This document shows, one piece after another, positions 17,138 to 26,968 of a stretch of 64,000 nt of DNA. The position numbers and the translations under genes were made by a program. Position 1 is the stretch's first letter. Each line of letters begins with the position of its first letter. The DNA is from Nocardioides kongjuensis (GTDB lineage: Bacteria; Actinomycetota; Actinomycetes; Propionibacteriales; Nocardioidaceae), in assembly GCF_013409625.1 (NCBI RefSeq), contig NZ_JACCBF010000001.1, positions 5,583,001 to 5,647,000 on the forward strand, read 5' to 3'. The notes under the pieces are model-generated. The model worked only from the letters and a program-made list of their open reading frames with translations, was not told the DNA's origin and did no database searches.

Positions 17138-18307
17138 GTGACCACTGCTCCGACCGTCGTCGACGCCCTGGCCCTGGCCACCGCCGTCGTCGACGACCTC
17201 GTCGTCGCGACGGCCCGCGACACCCACCAGGCCATCGCCCGCCGCACGCACGGCCTGGTCCGGCGCGGGGTCGGTCCCGCCGCCCGGCCCGCCGAGGTGC
17301 TGCACCGCGGCATCGCCGCGACGGCGTACGGCGCCGTGGGCCTCTCGTTCCGCGGCGCCAGCCTCGGGCTGGCGCGGCTGGGCGAGGCCGGCGTCGGCCC
17401 GGCGCTGGAGGACGGGCCGCGCGGCCGGTTCGTCAACGCCGCGGTCAACGGCCTGATCGGCGAGGAGATCCGCCGCGAGCGTCCGCGGCTGGCCATCGAG
17501 ATGGGTGTGCGGCACGACGGCCGCGACGTGCCGCTCACGCCGGCCGGGATCGCGCGCGCGTTCCCGGAGGCCACCGGCCGGATCGTGGTCTTCCTGCACG
17601 GGCTGTGCGAGAACGAGGCGTACTGGAACCGGCACCGCGACCGGCTCGGCTCGACGTACGGCGAGACGCTGGCCGCGCGCGGCTGGACCCCCGTCTACCT
17701 GCGGGCCAACACCGGCCTGCCGCTGCGCGAGAACGGCGTCGTGCTCGCCTCCCTGATGCAGCAGCTGGTCGACGCGTGGCCGGGCGAGGTCACCCGGATC
17801 GCGCTGGTCGGGCACTCGCTCGGCGGTCTCGTGGTGCGCGCCTCCTCGGCCGTGGTCGCCGAGGGGGACGGCCCCGCGCCGTGGACCCGGCTGGTGAGCG
17901 ACGTCGTCACCCTCGGCACGCCGCACCTCGGCTCGTGGTTCGCGGTCGGCGCCGACCACGCCAGCCGCACCCTCGCCCGCGCGCCCGAGGTCGCGGCGTT
18001 CGGCCGGATCATCGACCGCCAGGCGCCGGGCATCCACGACCTGATCGAGGGCCTCGCCCACGACGTGCCGCCCCTGCCGCACGCGCGCTACCGCCTGGTG
18101 TCGGCCACGCTCACCCGCTCCGCTCGCCACCCGCTCGCGCAGGCGATCGGCGACCTCCTCGTCACCCCGCGCTCCGCCGTCGGCCGCGACCGGCACGGCA
18201 CCGACCTGTTCCCCGGCGCCGAGGTGCTCCACCTCGCCCGCACCGACCACTTCGGGCTGCTCAACCACCCCGACGTGCACACCGCGCTGGCCCGTTGGCT
18301 CGCGTGA
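17138..18307 (+). CDS. Alpha/beta-hydrolase, lipase/esterase-like (GHSLGG)
   Basis: A 389-residue hydrolase. A helical N-terminal region (about 1-130) precedes an alpha/beta-hydrolase fold. The oxyanion segment VVFLHGLCENEAYW and the nucleophile elbow LVGHSLGGLV (Ser about 224) are visible, TLGTPHLGSW follows as in lipases of the PGAP1/triacylglycerol lipase group, and ARTDHFGLLNHPDV near the end supplies the probable catalytic His. The substrate is unknown. The start is GTG 17138, 7 nt after a TAGTCT box; an upstream ATG at 17111 falls inside the inverted repeat and is less likely. It is a single-gene unit under a strong palindrome. Confidence 0.82.
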   Translation: MTTAPTVVDALALATAVVDDLVVATARDTHQAIARRTHGLVRRGVGPAARPAEVLHRGIAATAYGAVGLSFRGASLGLARLGEAGVGPALEDGPRGRFVNAAVNGLIGEEIRRERPRLAIEMGVRHDGRDVPLTPAGIARAFPEATGRIVVFLHGLCENEAYWNRHRDRLGSTYGETLAARGWTPVYLRANTGLPLRENGVVLASLMQQLVDAWPGEVTRIALVGHSLGGLVVRASSAVVAEGDGPAPWTRLVSDVVTLGTPHLGSWFAVGADHASRTLARAPEVAAFGRIIDRQAPGIHDLIEGLAHDVPPLPHARYRLVSATLTRSARHPLAQAIGDLLVTPRSAVGRDRHGTDLFPGAEVLHLARTDHFGLLNHPDVHTALARWLA

Positions 18308-18363
18308 CATCTCCTCCCGTGGGAGGTGGTGACACGTCGTCCGGCGCCGCCATGATGAGCGTC

Positions 18364-18840
18364 ATGACGACGAACGCCGCGCGCGAGCTGCGCGCCGAGG
18401 CCGTGATCGAGGCGCCGGCGGCGCACGTGTGGGCGCTGCTGACCGACTTCGGCCAGCTCGCCGAGTGGAGCCCCGAGACGGTCCGCATGGTGCCGCTCAA
18501 GCGCGGGGGCCTGCGCGTGGGCCAGTGGTACCTCGGCATCAACCGCCGCAAGGCCGTCGTGTGGCCGACCCGGTCGGTCGTGGCCGACGTGGCGCCCGGG
18601 AGCCGACTGGTCTGGGACACGCCCTCGAGCGGTGCCCAGTGGATCTGGGAGCTCGAGCCGGACCCGGCCGACGCCGGCCGGACGAGGGTCGTGCACCGGC
18701 GCCCCGTGCCGCGCTCGCTGAGCGTCGGCAGCCGGATCGTGGCGCCGCTGCTGCTCGGCGGCAACGACTCCCACGCCGACGAGCTCGAGGCCGGCATGGC
18801 CACGACGCTGGCCGGGCTCAAGGCCGCGGCGGAGAGGTAG
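18364..18840 (+). CDS. SRPBCC (polyketide cyclase/START-like) family protein
   Basis: A 158-residue protein with the START/Bet v1-like fold signature: an opening strand (RAEAVIEAPAAHVWALLTDF), then FGQLAEWSPE, and a long C-terminal helix (DELEAGMATTLAGLKAAAE). Such proteins bind hydrophobic ligands in a deep pocket and include aromatase/cyclases and many unassigned proteins. There is no signal peptide. The start could be ATG 18352 or 18364; I chose 18364 because the domain begins right after it. It follows the hydrolase by about 50 nt on the same strand, and its end overlaps the convergent CPBP protease gene by 23 nt. Confidence 0.8.
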   Translation: MTTNAARELRAEAVIEAPAAHVWALLTDFGQLAEWSPETVRMVPLKRGGLRVGQWYLGINRRKAVVWPTRSVVADVAPGSRLVWDTPSSGAQWIWELEPDPADAGRTRVVHRRPVPRSLSVGSRIVAPLLLGGNDSHADELEAGMATTLAGLKAAAER

Positions 18841-19723
18841 CGACCCGGGAGCCCCGGTCTCGGACCAGCAGGGCGTAGGTGGCGGTGACGGCGAGGCTGC
18901 AGGCGAGGCCGCTCGCCGTACCGTCCGTCGCGTCCAGGTCGACCAGGCCGAACGCACCGAAGGCCACCAGCGCGCAGTTGTTGGCCACGTGCAGCCCGAT
19001 CGCCGCCTCCAGGCCACCGGTACGCCAGGTCAGCCAGCCGGCGGCCAGGGCGAAGGCGGTCACGTCGACCAGCCCGAGCAGGTCGTACTCGTGGCCCAGC
19101 GTGAACAACGGCACGGGCAGCGCGATCGCGAACGCAGGGTGGCGCAGCCACGCCCCCACGGTCTGCATCAGCAGGCCGCGGAAGGCGTACTCCTCGGCCG
19201 CGGCCTGCAGGGGTACGGCGAGGACCGCGACCCCGAGCAGCGGGAGCGTGCGCTCGTCGAACGCCAGGTCCTGCCAGGCGCCCTCGATCGTGACGGACAG
19301 CAGCAGCATCGCCACGACGAGCAGCGCGGCGAGCCCGAGGCAGCGGAGCAGCAGCGGGCGACGCAGCCGGCCCGTCACGGAGGAGAGCGTGCCCGCCGGG
19401 CGTCCACCGGCAAGCCGGACCGCCAGCAGCGCCGCGGGAAGCATCATCGCGATCGACAACAACATCACGATCGCCGCCAGCGGGTCCGACATCTCCGCGG
19501 CGTCGAAGACCCGCTCGATGACGGCCTCCTGACCCGGCACCACGACCGCGACGATCGCCAACGGCACCACTGCCAGCAGCGTGCCGGCGAGGAAGAGGAG
19601 CACCGCGAGGGCCAGGACGACGAGCGGCCGCCACCACCGGTACCCGGGCGCGCCCAGGGCCAGCCGGTGGAAGGCGAGGTCGGAGGTGGGGACGCCGGTG
19701 GGCGTCGGAGCGGTGAGGGTCAT
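18818..19723 (-). CDS. CPBP family intramembrane metalloprotease
   Basis: A 301-residue membrane protein with about eight helices. The catalytic motifs of the CPBP (Abi, CAAX protease/bacteriocin-processing) family are visible: EEYAFRG near 200, FTLGHEYD near 230, and HVANN near 270. Members act as intramembrane glutamic or metallo-peptidases in prenyl-protein processing or peptide immunity. The substrate is unknown. It starts at ATG 19723 with GGTGGAG just before. It is divergent from the histidine kinase gene and 129 nt away, so the two could share control. Confidence 0.85.
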   Translation of the reverse strand: MTLTAPTPTGVPTSDLAFHRLALGAPGYRWWRPLVVLALAVLLFLAGTLLAVVPLAIVAVVVPGQEAVIERVFDAAEMSDPLAAIVMLLSIAMMLPAALLAVRLAGGRPAGTLSSVTGRLRRPLLLRCLGLAALLVVAMLLLSVTIEGAWQDLAFDERTLPLLGVAVLAVPLQAAAEEYAFRGLLMQTVGAWLRHPAFAIALPVPLFTLGHEYDLLGLVDVTAFALAAGWLTWRTGGLEAAIGLHVANNCALVAFGAFGLVDLDATDGTASGLACSLAVTATYALLVRDRGSRVATSPPRP

Positions 19724-19840
19724 GGCTCCACCGTGGCAACGGCGACGGGGCCGCTGCATCGGGCGGAGGACCGGAGCACCTCCACCGAAGAGCGGGTGCC
19801 GCTCATCCCTTCGGTTGATCCCGTCGCGACGTGGCCCCCC

Positions 19841-19846
19841 TAGGCT
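19841..19846 (+). promoter_or_regulatory. -10 box of the two-component operon (leaderless)
   Basis: TAGGCT lies 6 nt before ATG 19853 and there is no ribosome-binding site. Confidence 0.5.
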
Positions 19847-19852
19847 CACCAC

Positions 19853-21001
19853 ATGATCGGGCAGGCTCGGGCCGGGAACGAGGCACCTTTCGTCGCGAGG
19901 CGGCGCTCCCGTGCGCTGTTGGTCGGGACGTGCGGCGTGCTCGGCCTGCTCGACGTCGCGATCACCATCGGCGGCGTCCTCGAGCGGCCGGACCCGCCGC
20001 CGGACGACCTGATCGCGCTGTGGCTGCTCGCCGAGCTCGGGGCGGCGTGCGTCGCCGCCTGCCTGCTCGCGCACTTCCTCGTCGAGCGCTCCCGCACCGC
20101 CGGCATGGTGCTGGCCCTGCTGGCCCCGCTCGGCGCGGCGACACCGGCCGCGGTGGTGGCCGTGGTCCTCCTCGTGTCGCTCCGCTCGTGGCGGGTCGGT
20201 GCGGAGGCGGTCGCCGTGCTCTTCGTCTCGTGCTCGGCGACCATCCTCGTCGTCGGCCGGGAGCGGGCCGAGCTGCTCGCCGTGCTGGCCGGGGCGGTGG
20301 TGGTCATGGTCCTCGTCGGCCTGGTGGTGGGAGCGCGGCGTGCGCTCGCCGAGCAGACCCATCGCGAGCGCGAGCTGGTCGTCGAGCAGGCCCGGAGCCA
20401 GGAGCGGGCCCGGATCGCCGGCGAGATGCACGACACCCTCAGCCACCACCTCAGCCTGATCGCACTGCATGCGGGGGCCCTCGGGCGTCGCGACGACCTT
20501 CCGGCGGACACCGTGCGCTCCAGCAGTCGGCTGGTCGCAGATCTCTCGCGCACCGCCCACGCGGAGCTGCGCGAGGTGCTCGGGGTGCTGCACCGGGACG
20601 AGGTGCCGGCCGCACCGCCCGCCGGCGCCGGGCTCCTCCCGGAGCTGGTCGAGCAGCACCGGGCGGCCGGGACACGGGTGCGAGCCGTGCTGGACCCGGC
20701 GGTGGTGGCCGACGTGGACGGACGGCTCTCCGAGGCGACGTCGCGGCTGCTCCACCGGGTCGTCCGCGAGCTGCTCGCCAACGCGGCGCGGCACGCCCCC
20801 GGCGCCCCGGTGGAGCTCGTCGTCGAGGGAGGAGACCGGGTGCGGGTCGAGTGCCGCAACCCGATGCCGGGCCGGGTCGAGCGCTCCGGCGACGGGCTCG
20901 GCCTGGAGGGCATCGCCGAACGGGTCAGGCTGGCGGGCGGCCGGCACCGGGCCGCGCCCGTCGACGGCGCGTTCGTGGTGGAGGTGTCCGTCCCGTGGTG
21001 A
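19853..21001 (+). CDS. Two-component sensor histidine kinase (NarL/DesK-type)
   Basis: A 382-residue sensor kinase. The N-terminal half (about 20-165) is hydrophobic with several membrane helices. A HisKA_3 dimerisation domain has EMHDTLSHHLSLIALHAG with phospho-acceptor His about 192, and the ATP-binding domain has RELLANAARHAPG (N box) and GDGLGLEGIAERV (G box). No extracellular sensor domain of any size is seen, so the membrane part itself probably senses. The stop overlaps the response regulator start (GTGA), so the two form one operon. Confidence 0.9.
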   Translation: MIGQARAGNEAPFVARRRSRALLVGTCGVLGLLDVAITIGGVLERPDPPPDDLIALWLLAELGAACVAACLLAHFLVERSRTAGMVLALLAPLGAATPAAVVAVVLLVSLRSWRVGAEAVAVLFVSCSATILVVGRERAELLAVLAGAVVVMVLVGLVVGARRALAEQTHRERELVVEQARSQERARIAGEMHDTLSHHLSLIALHAGALGRRDDLPADTVRSSSRLVADLSRTAHAELREVLGVLHRDEVPAAPPAGAGLLPELVEQHRAAGTRVRAVLDPAVVADVDGRLSEATSRLLHRVVRELLANAARHAPGAPVELVVEGGDRVRVECRNPMPGRVERSGDGLGLEGIAERVRLAGGRHRAAPVDGAFVVEVSVPW

Positions 21002-21654
21002 GGGTGGTGGTCGTCGACGACGAGCCGCTCGTGCGCGCGGGCCTGCGGCTGGTCCTCGACCCCGCGCGCGGGATCGAGGTCGTCGGCGAGGCGGGTGACG
21101 GCGTCACCGCCCTCCGCGTCGTGCGCGAGGTCGATCCGGACGTCGTCCTCATGGACGTCCGGATGCCCGGCGGCGACGGGATCGAGGCGGTCGCCCGGAT
21201 CCGCGCCGCAGGCCTGCGCTGCCGGGTCATCATGCTGACCGCATTCGACACCGACGGGTTCGTGCTGGGTGCCCTGCGTGCGGGCGCCGACGGCTTCCTG
21301 CTGAAGACCGAGGAGCCCGGCCTCATCGAGCAGGCCGTGCTCGGCGGCGACGACGGGGCCGCCGTGATGTCGGCGCCCGTCCTGCGACGGCTCGTGGCGC
21401 TGGCGGCCGAGCCGGTCGCGCCGGCGGGGGCGCCGCCCCAGGTCAGCGGGCGCGAGTGGGAGGTCGCCCGGCTCGTGGCACAGGGCCTCTCGAACGCGGA
21501 GATCTCGGCGACCCTCCACCTCAGCCTGGCCACCGTCAAGACGCACGTCGGCAGCCTGTTCGCCAAGCTCGGCCTCGACAACAGGGTCCAGCTCGCGATC
21601 CTGGTGCTCGAGCTGGAGTCGGGGACGGGCCGGGTCAGTCGGCGAAGCCGGTGA
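20998..21654 (+). CDS. NarL/LuxR-type response regulator
   Basis: A 218-residue response regulator partnered with the kinase upstream. The receiver domain has the acidic pocket VVVVDDEPLVRAG, the phospho-acceptor Asp in VVLMDVRMPGGDG (about residue 51), MLTAFD and LLKTEEP (Lys). The C-terminal LuxR HTH has SGREWEVARLVAQGLSNAEI. The start is GTG 20998, overlapping the kinase stop; GTG 20995 is equally possible. The target genes are not evident. The 3' end overlaps the convergent lipoprotein gene by 20 nt. Confidence 0.9.
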   Translation: MRVVVVDDEPLVRAGLRLVLDPARGIEVVGEAGDGVTALRVVREVDPDVVLMDVRMPGGDGIEAVARIRAAGLRCRVIMLTAFDTDGFVLGALRAGADGFLLKTEEPGLIEQAVLGGDDGAAVMSAPVLRRLVALAAEPVAPAGAPPQVSGREWEVARLVAQGLSNAEISATLHLSLATVKTHVGSLFAKLGLDNRVQLAILVLELESGTGRVSRRSR

Positions 21655-23044
21655 AGCCGACGAGCGTGCTCGTCCCCAGCACCCACACGGCGCTCGGGGA
21701 GACGTACGGGCCGCCGGGCGAGATGCCGTCGTCGTACCCCTCCTTGCCGAGCGCGCTGACGTCCTTCTCCCACGCCACCTCCCCGGAGGTGCGGTCGAGC
21801 GCCTGGACGACCCACGAGGTCGCGTAGTCGCTCGCGACCTGGACGAAGGCGTCGGGGGTCTCGGTCGGCGCGACGTCGGTCCCGGGGCCGGACCAGAGGG
21901 TCTTCCCGGTGTCGGCGTCGAGGTACGTCGTGAGCATCTTCTGGGCCTTCGCGTCGTAGGCGGTCACCGCGACCTGGGCGCGGTCGGCCGTCCAGCGCCA
22001 CCCGGCCAGGTCGTCGCCGAGGTCGGGGCGCTCCCACACCGGCCGGCCGGTCGTGACGTCGTAGAGCGTCGCGCCGACGCCGACCCGGCCCTCGGTGGTG
22101 GTCAGCCGCTGGTCCTGGGTGTCCCACGGCTGCCCCTCGAGCTGCAGCAGCACCTCGTCGCCGAGGAGCACCTCGAGCTTGTCGTTGCCGAAGCCGCGGT
22201 GCACGGTCCACGGCCGCTCGAGGAAGGAGCTCTTGCCGAGCGGTGTGCTGCCGAGCACCTTGCCGGTCGCGCGATCGAGGTCGAACTCGGTCGCGTCGGG
22301 CTGACCCGACGGAGTCTCCTTCCAGGCCGCGACCGACACGTCGTCGCCACTGAGGTCGAGCGCGGGGGAGCCGGCCCCGAACCCGGCGAGCTCGCTGGTG
22401 CCGGCCGGGCCGCCCGGCCACACGCTCTTCAGCGTGGTCGCGTCGAGCGCGGCCACCGCGAACGGGGGCGGGTAGGCGTTCTCGTCGGCGCCCGGCGGCG
22501 TCACGACGACGTAGAGGACGCCGTCGTCGAGGACGGGTGCGGTGCCGGGGGCGACGCGCACCTCGGCGCCGGCCCCGCTGCCACCGGTCTCGGCGTCCAC
22601 CCGCACCAGGGCGTTGCCGCGTGAGCAGTAGAGCGCGGTGTGGTCCGGCGTCCAGCAGCCGGCGTAGTCGGCGCCCTTCCACAGCACCTTCCCGGCGCCC
22701 GACACGCCGACCAGGAGCGCGGGAGCGGCTCCCGCGGCGTCGTCCTTGCCCTGGTCGGTGATGGCCGCGACGAGCACGTCGCCGACCACCACGCCGCCCG
22801 GCTGCGGGACCTCGTCGTCGCCGACCGGCGCCAGCGGCGCGAACCTGCCGCCGGGCAGCACCGTGTCGGCGCGCAGCTCCCAGGTCGCGGCCGGCGCGTT
22901 GAGCACGGCGGCAGCGGGCGTCGTACGGGCGCCGTCGCCGGGCTTCGCCGGGGTGTCCTCGCCCGCGTCGCAGGCGGCCAGGCCCAGGCCCGCCACGAGC
23001 GTGACGGCGGCGACGAACCGGCCGGTGGATGGGGCCGCGGGCAT
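21635..23044 (-). CDS. PQQ-like beta-propeller lipoprotein
   Basis: A 469-residue exported protein. The signal peptide ends in a lipobox (LGLAAC, Cys about 25), so it should be anchored on the outer face of the membrane. The mature part has repeated blades with motifs such as [31 protein letters not shown] and [10 protein letters not shown], typical of PQQ-like/quinoprotein propellers. No catalytic residue set for an alcohol dehydrogenase is evident, so a scaffold or binding role is more likely. AGGAGGT lies just before the ATG. It is divergent from clpP1 across 153 nt. Confidence 0.82.
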   Translation of the reverse strand: MPAAPSTGRFVAAVTLVAGLGLAACDAGEDTPAKPGDGARTTPAAAVLNAPAATWELRADTVLPGGRFAPLAPVGDDEVPQPGGVVVGDVLVAAITDQGKDDAAGAAPALLVGVSGAGKVLWKGADYAGCWTPDHTALYCSRGNALVRVDAETGGSGAGAEVRVAPGTAPVLDDGVLYVVVTPPGADENAYPPPFAVAALDATTLKSVWPGGPAGTSELAGFGAGSPALDLSGDDVSVAAWKETPSGQPDATEFDLDRATGKVLGSTPLGKSSFLERPWTVHRGFGNDKLEVLLGDEVLLQLEGQPWDTQDQRLTTTEGRVGVGATLYDVTTGRPVWERPDLGDDLAGWRWTADRAQVAVTAYDAKAQKMLTTYLDADTGKTLWSGPGTDVAPTETPDAFVQVASDYATSWVVQALDRTSGEVAWEKDVSALGKEGYDDGISPGGPYVSPSAVWVLGTSTLVGFTGFAD

Positions 23045-23184
23045 GGGACCTCCTGGAGCGCGTCGGGCAGTCGGGTTCCCGGCAGGCTACCCGTGGGGCA
23101 CGGCGACCGGTCGGCCCCGCGCACCGCGAATCTGCTGTCGGCGAACAGCGGGGCCGAACGCGTGGATCTGCCTCCCGCTCCGGC

Positions 23185-23190
23185 TAGGGT
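23185..23190 (+). promoter_or_regulatory. -10 box of clpP1 (leaderless)
   Basis: TAGGGT lies 7 nt before GTG 23198. This is the main argument for the upstream clpP1 start. Confidence 0.5.
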
Positions 23191-23197
23191 CACTCGC

Positions 23198-23866
23198 GTG
23201 ACTCAGAATCTTCCCGGTGGCGCTCACGACTCAGCGCGCGGTCATGAGATGAACCCGCAGATGAACGGGGGAGCGGGGATCAGCTTCCTCGACGACAACA
23301 TCTACAGCCGGTTGCTGCGCGAGCGGATCGTGTTCCTCGGCTCCGAGGTCCGCGACCAGAACGCCAACGCGATCTGCGCCCAGCTGCTGCTGCTGTCGGC
23401 CGAGGACCCCGAGGCGGACATCTTCTTGCACATCAACAGCCCCGGTGGCTCCGTGGACGCCGGCATGGCGATCTACGACACCATGAACTACATCCCCAAC
23501 GACGTCGCGACCGTCGGCATGGGCCTGGCCGCCTCGATGGGCCAGTTCCTGCTGTGCGCCGGCGCCAAGGGCAAGCGCTACGCGCTGCCGCACGCCCGGA
23601 TCATGATGCACCAGCCCTCCTCGGGCATGGGTGGCTCCGCCTCCGACATCAAGATCCAGGCGCAGCAGTCGCTGCACATCAAGAAGGTGCTCCTCGACCT
23701 CATCGCCGACCACACCGGCCAGAGCGTCGAGCAGGTCACCGAGGACGCCGACCGCGACCGCTGGTTCACCGCGCAGGAGGCCCTCGAGTACGGCCTCGTC
23801 GACAAGGTCGTCAAGAGCGCCAAGGAAGCCGTCGACGAGGGCCGCCCGGCCCACAAGAAGGACTGA
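23198..23866 (+). CDS. clpP1: ATP-dependent Clp protease proteolytic subunit 1
   Basis: A ClpP-family serine peptidase of 222 residues from GTG 23198. The catalytic Ser is in [10 protein letters not shown], the His in MMHQPSSG, and the Asp in [31 protein letters not shown] is the oxyanion region. In actinobacteria ClpP1 and ClpP2 form a mixed tetradecamer that degrades proteins fed by ClpX or ClpC. The start is uncertain: GTG 23198 has a leaderless promoter box, while ATG 23249 or 23261 gives proteins nearer the usual 200 residues and none has a clear ribosome-binding site. The N-terminal extension could be a propeptide. It is followed 5 nt later by clpP2. Confidence 0.92.
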   Translation: MTQNLPGGAHDSARGHEMNPQMNGGAGISFLDDNIYSRLLRERIVFLGSEVRDQNANAICAQLLLLSAEDPEADIFLHINSPGGSVDAGMAIYDTMNYIPNDVATVGMGLAASMGQFLLCAGAKGKRYALPHARIMMHQPSSGMGGSASDIKIQAQQSLHIKKVLLDLIADHTGQSVEQVTEDADRDRWFTAQEALEYGLVDKVVKSAKEAVDEGRPAHKKD

Positions 23867-23871
23867 GGCAG

Positions 23872-24477
23872 ATGAACTACTACATCCCGCAGTGGGAAGA
23901 GCGGACGTCCTACGGATTCCGCCGGATCGACCCCTACGCCAAGCTGTTCGAGGACCGCATCATCTACCTCGGCACCCCGATCTCCGACGACGTCGCCAAC
24001 GCCGTCATCGCCCAGCTGCTGTGCCTGCAGTCGATGAACCCCGACCAGGACATCAGCATCTACATCAACAGCCCCGGTGGCTCCTTCACCGCGCTGACCG
24101 CGATCTACGACACGATCCAGTTCATCAAGCCGGACGTGCAGACCGTGTGCATCGGCCAGGCGGCCTCGGCCGCGGCGATCCTCCTCGCCGCAGGGGCCAA
24201 GGGCAAGCGGCTCGCGCTGCCCAACAGCCGGATCCTGATCCACCAGCCCTACACCGAGGGCACCTTCGGCCAGACCTCGGACATCGAGATCCAGGCCAAC
24301 GAGATCCTGCGGATGCGCGAGCTGCTCGAGAAGATGATCAGCGACCACTCCGGCAAGTCTGTCGAGGAGGTCAGCCGCGACATCGAGCGCGACAAGATCC
24401 TCACTGCCCAGGGTGCGATCGAGTACGGCCTGATCGACTCGGTCCTCGAGTCCCTGAAGACCCCGGCCCTCGTCTGA
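23872..24477 (+). CDS. clpP2: ATP-dependent Clp protease proteolytic subunit 2
   Basis: A 201-residue ClpP paralogue. Catalytic Ser is in GQAASAAAILL, His in ILIHQPYTEG, and the later Asp in RDIERDKILTA. It differs from ClpP1 in the axial N-terminal loops and the substrate pocket, as in other actinobacteria where both are needed for activity. Its start is 5 nt after the clpP1 stop, so they are co-translated. clpX follows after 119 nt that contain a hairpin. Confidence 0.93.
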   Translation: MNYYIPQWEERTSYGFRRIDPYAKLFEDRIIYLGTPISDDVANAVIAQLLCLQSMNPDQDISIYINSPGGSFTALTAIYDTIQFIKPDVQTVCIGQAASAAAILLAAGAKGKRLALPNSRILIHQPYTEGTFGQTSDIEIQANEILRMRELLEKMISDHSGKSVEEVSRDIERDKILTAQGAIEYGLIDSVLESLKTPALV

Positions 24478-24535
24478 GCCGCGGCTCAGACGACGACGAA
24501 CAAGACCGATGAGCATCCCGACGTACCCCTCGTGT

Positions 24536-24555
24536 CACGCTCCCGCTGGAGCGTG
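24536..24555 (+). terminator. Hairpin between clpP2 and clpX
   Basis: CACGCTCC (24536-24543) pairs with GGAGCGTG (24548-24555) around CGCT, with two further outer pairs possible. No T tract follows. It may partly end clpP1P2 transcription or protect the 3' end, leaving clpX with its own promoter before 24597. Confidence 0.5.
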
Positions 24556-24596
24556 GCAGGGGGTACCGTCGGGTAGTTCGATTGTGAGGAGGACCC

Positions 24597-25874
<1,278 letters not shown>

Positions 25875-25891
25875 CCGGCTCCGCCTGACAC

Positions 25892-25923
25892 GGAAGGCCC
25901 TCGGGGAGCTCCCCGGGGGCCTT
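25892..25923 (+). terminator. Transcription terminator after clpX
   Basis: GAAGGCCC (25892-25899) pairs with GGGCCTTC (25916-25923), with an inner GGGGAGCTCCCC self-complementary section. The stem is long and GC-rich with only a weak T stretch after it, as is usual in this GC range. Confidence 0.75.
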
Positions 25924-25963
25924 CGTCGTACCCGCCGGTATCGGTTCGCCGACTTCGGGAACT

Positions 25964-25992
25964 GCCCAGGGATCTGCACGGACGATCCCTGG
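25964..25992 (+). promoter_or_regulatory. 10-bp hairpin covering the ribosome-binding site of the DUF1469 gene
   Basis: CCCAGGGATC (25964-25973) and GATCCCTGGG (25983-25992) form a perfect stem with a 9-nt loop. The right arm includes most of the only Shine-Dalgarno-like sequence (GGGAG, 25990-25994) of the gene that starts at 26002. It could act as a DNA operator or hide the ribosome-binding site in the mRNA. Confidence 0.55.
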
Positions 25993-26001
25993 GAGACCGC
26001 A

Positions 26002-26445
26002 ATGTCAGCTCAGCCAGCCACGCACCGTCCCACGCACGTCGCACCGCCACCGTCCTGCGACGAGGCGGCGTCGCTCTCGACCGGCCAGCTCGTGGCCCGT
26101 GTCTCGGAGGACCTGCGCGAGCTCGTCCGCGACGAGGTCCGCCTGGCGCGCGCGGAGATGGCCGGGAAGGCGAAGCGGGCGGGCGTCGGTGCGGGCATGC
26201 TCGGCGGGGCCGGCCTGCTGGCGCTGTACGGAGTCGGTGTGCTGCTCGCCGCCGCGGTGCTCGGGCTCGCCGTCGCGCTGCCGGCCTGGTTGGCCGGCCT
26301 CGTCGTCGGCGTCGTCGTGCTCGCGGTCGCCGGGGTCCTGGCCATCGTCGGCAGGAACCGGATCACCGAGGCCACGCCGCCGGTGCCCGAGCGGACGCTG
26401 ACCAGCGTCCGCAAGGACGTCGCGGCCGTGCGGCACACCCGATGA
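26002..26445 (+). CDS. DUF1469/putative actinobacterial holin-X family membrane protein
   Basis: A 147-residue protein with a soluble N-terminal helix ([24 protein letters not shown], here in part [15 protein letters not shown]) and two strong membrane helices (about 70-95 and 98-120). This is the layout of the DUF1469/Phage_holin_3_6 family. Although named after holins, chromosomal members are found with DUF3618 and DUF4235 partners and are thought to belong to the cell envelope or stress response. Its stop overlaps the next start by ATGA. A hairpin covers the ribosome-binding site. Confidence 0.8.
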   Translation: MSAQPATHRPTHVAPPPSCDEAASLSTGQLVARVSEDLRELVRDEVRLARAEMAGKAKRAGVGAGMLGGAGLLALYGVGVLLAAAVLGLAVALPAWLAGLVVGVVVLAVAGVLAIVGRNRITEATPPVPERTLTSVRKDVAAVRHTR

Positions 26446-26660
26446 GCGCCCGGGAGCTCGACGCGCAGCCCGACGTCGAGACGCTCGAGCGCACCGTCGA
26501 CGAGGACCGGGAGGTGCTGGCCCGCGACGTCGACCTGCTGGTGCACCGGGTCGGCGACCGCGCCCGGCGCCTCGCGGCCATCGCGGGCGCGGCCGGAGTG
26601 GTCGCGGCCGGCCTGATGACGGTGCTGCTGGTGCGGCGCCGGGGTGGAGGTGCCCGATGA
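26442..26660 (+). CDS. DUF3618-like small membrane protein
   Basis: A 72-residue protein with an acidic N-terminal helix (DVETLERTVDEDREVL, then LARDVDLLVHRVGDR) and one C-terminal membrane helix ending in an Arg/Gly tail. This matches the DUF3618 pattern of an ERTVDxL-type helix followed by a single span. It is overlapped at both ends (ATGA) by its neighbours, so the three proteins are probably made in fixed proportion. The function is unknown. Confidence 0.72.
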   Translation: MSARELDAQPDVETLERTVDEDREVLARDVDLLVHRVGDRARRLAAIAGAAGVVAAGLMTVLLVRRRGGGAR

Positions 26661-26953
26661 CGCACGAGAAGCGGACCAGCCGCTCGGCGAAGCTGCTCTA
26701 CCGCCCGTGGGGCCTGGTCGGCAGTCTCCTCGGCGGGCTGATCGCCGGCCAGGTCTTCCAGCAGGTGTGGAAACGGGTCGACCCGCAGGCGACCGACGAC
26801 CCGCCCAAGCCGCTGCAGTCGGAGTACCGGCTGCGCAAGATCCTGGTCGCGGCGATGGTGCAGGGAGCGATCTTCTCCGTCGTCCGGGCGCTCATCGACC
26901 GCGGCGGAGCGCTAGCCTTCGAGCGGTGGACAGGGGAGTGGCCGGGCGACTGA
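26657..26953 (+). CDS. DUF4235 family membrane protein
   Basis: A 98-residue protein with two membrane helices (about 17-36 and 65-82) and the DUF4235 hallmarks: LLYRPWGLVGSLLGG near the N-terminus, FQQVWKRV, and WEW-like GEWPGD at the end. It is the last gene of the DUF1469-DUF3618-DUF4235 cluster that is common in actinobacteria. The function is unknown. It ends 15 nt from the convergent valS. Confidence 0.85.
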   Translation: MTHEKRTSRSAKLLYRPWGLVGSLLGGLIAGQVFQQVWKRVDPQATDDPPKPLQSEYRLRKILVAAMVQGAIFSVVRALIDRGGALAFERWTGEWPGD

Positions 26954-26968
26954 GCCCGGACCGCAGCC

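Noticed and set aside
18313..18326. CCTCCC-GT-GGGAGG palindrome between the hydrolase and SRPBCC genes
   Set aside because: The 2-nt loop cannot form an RNA hairpin and the arms are only 6 bp, which is expected by chance in GC-rich DNA.
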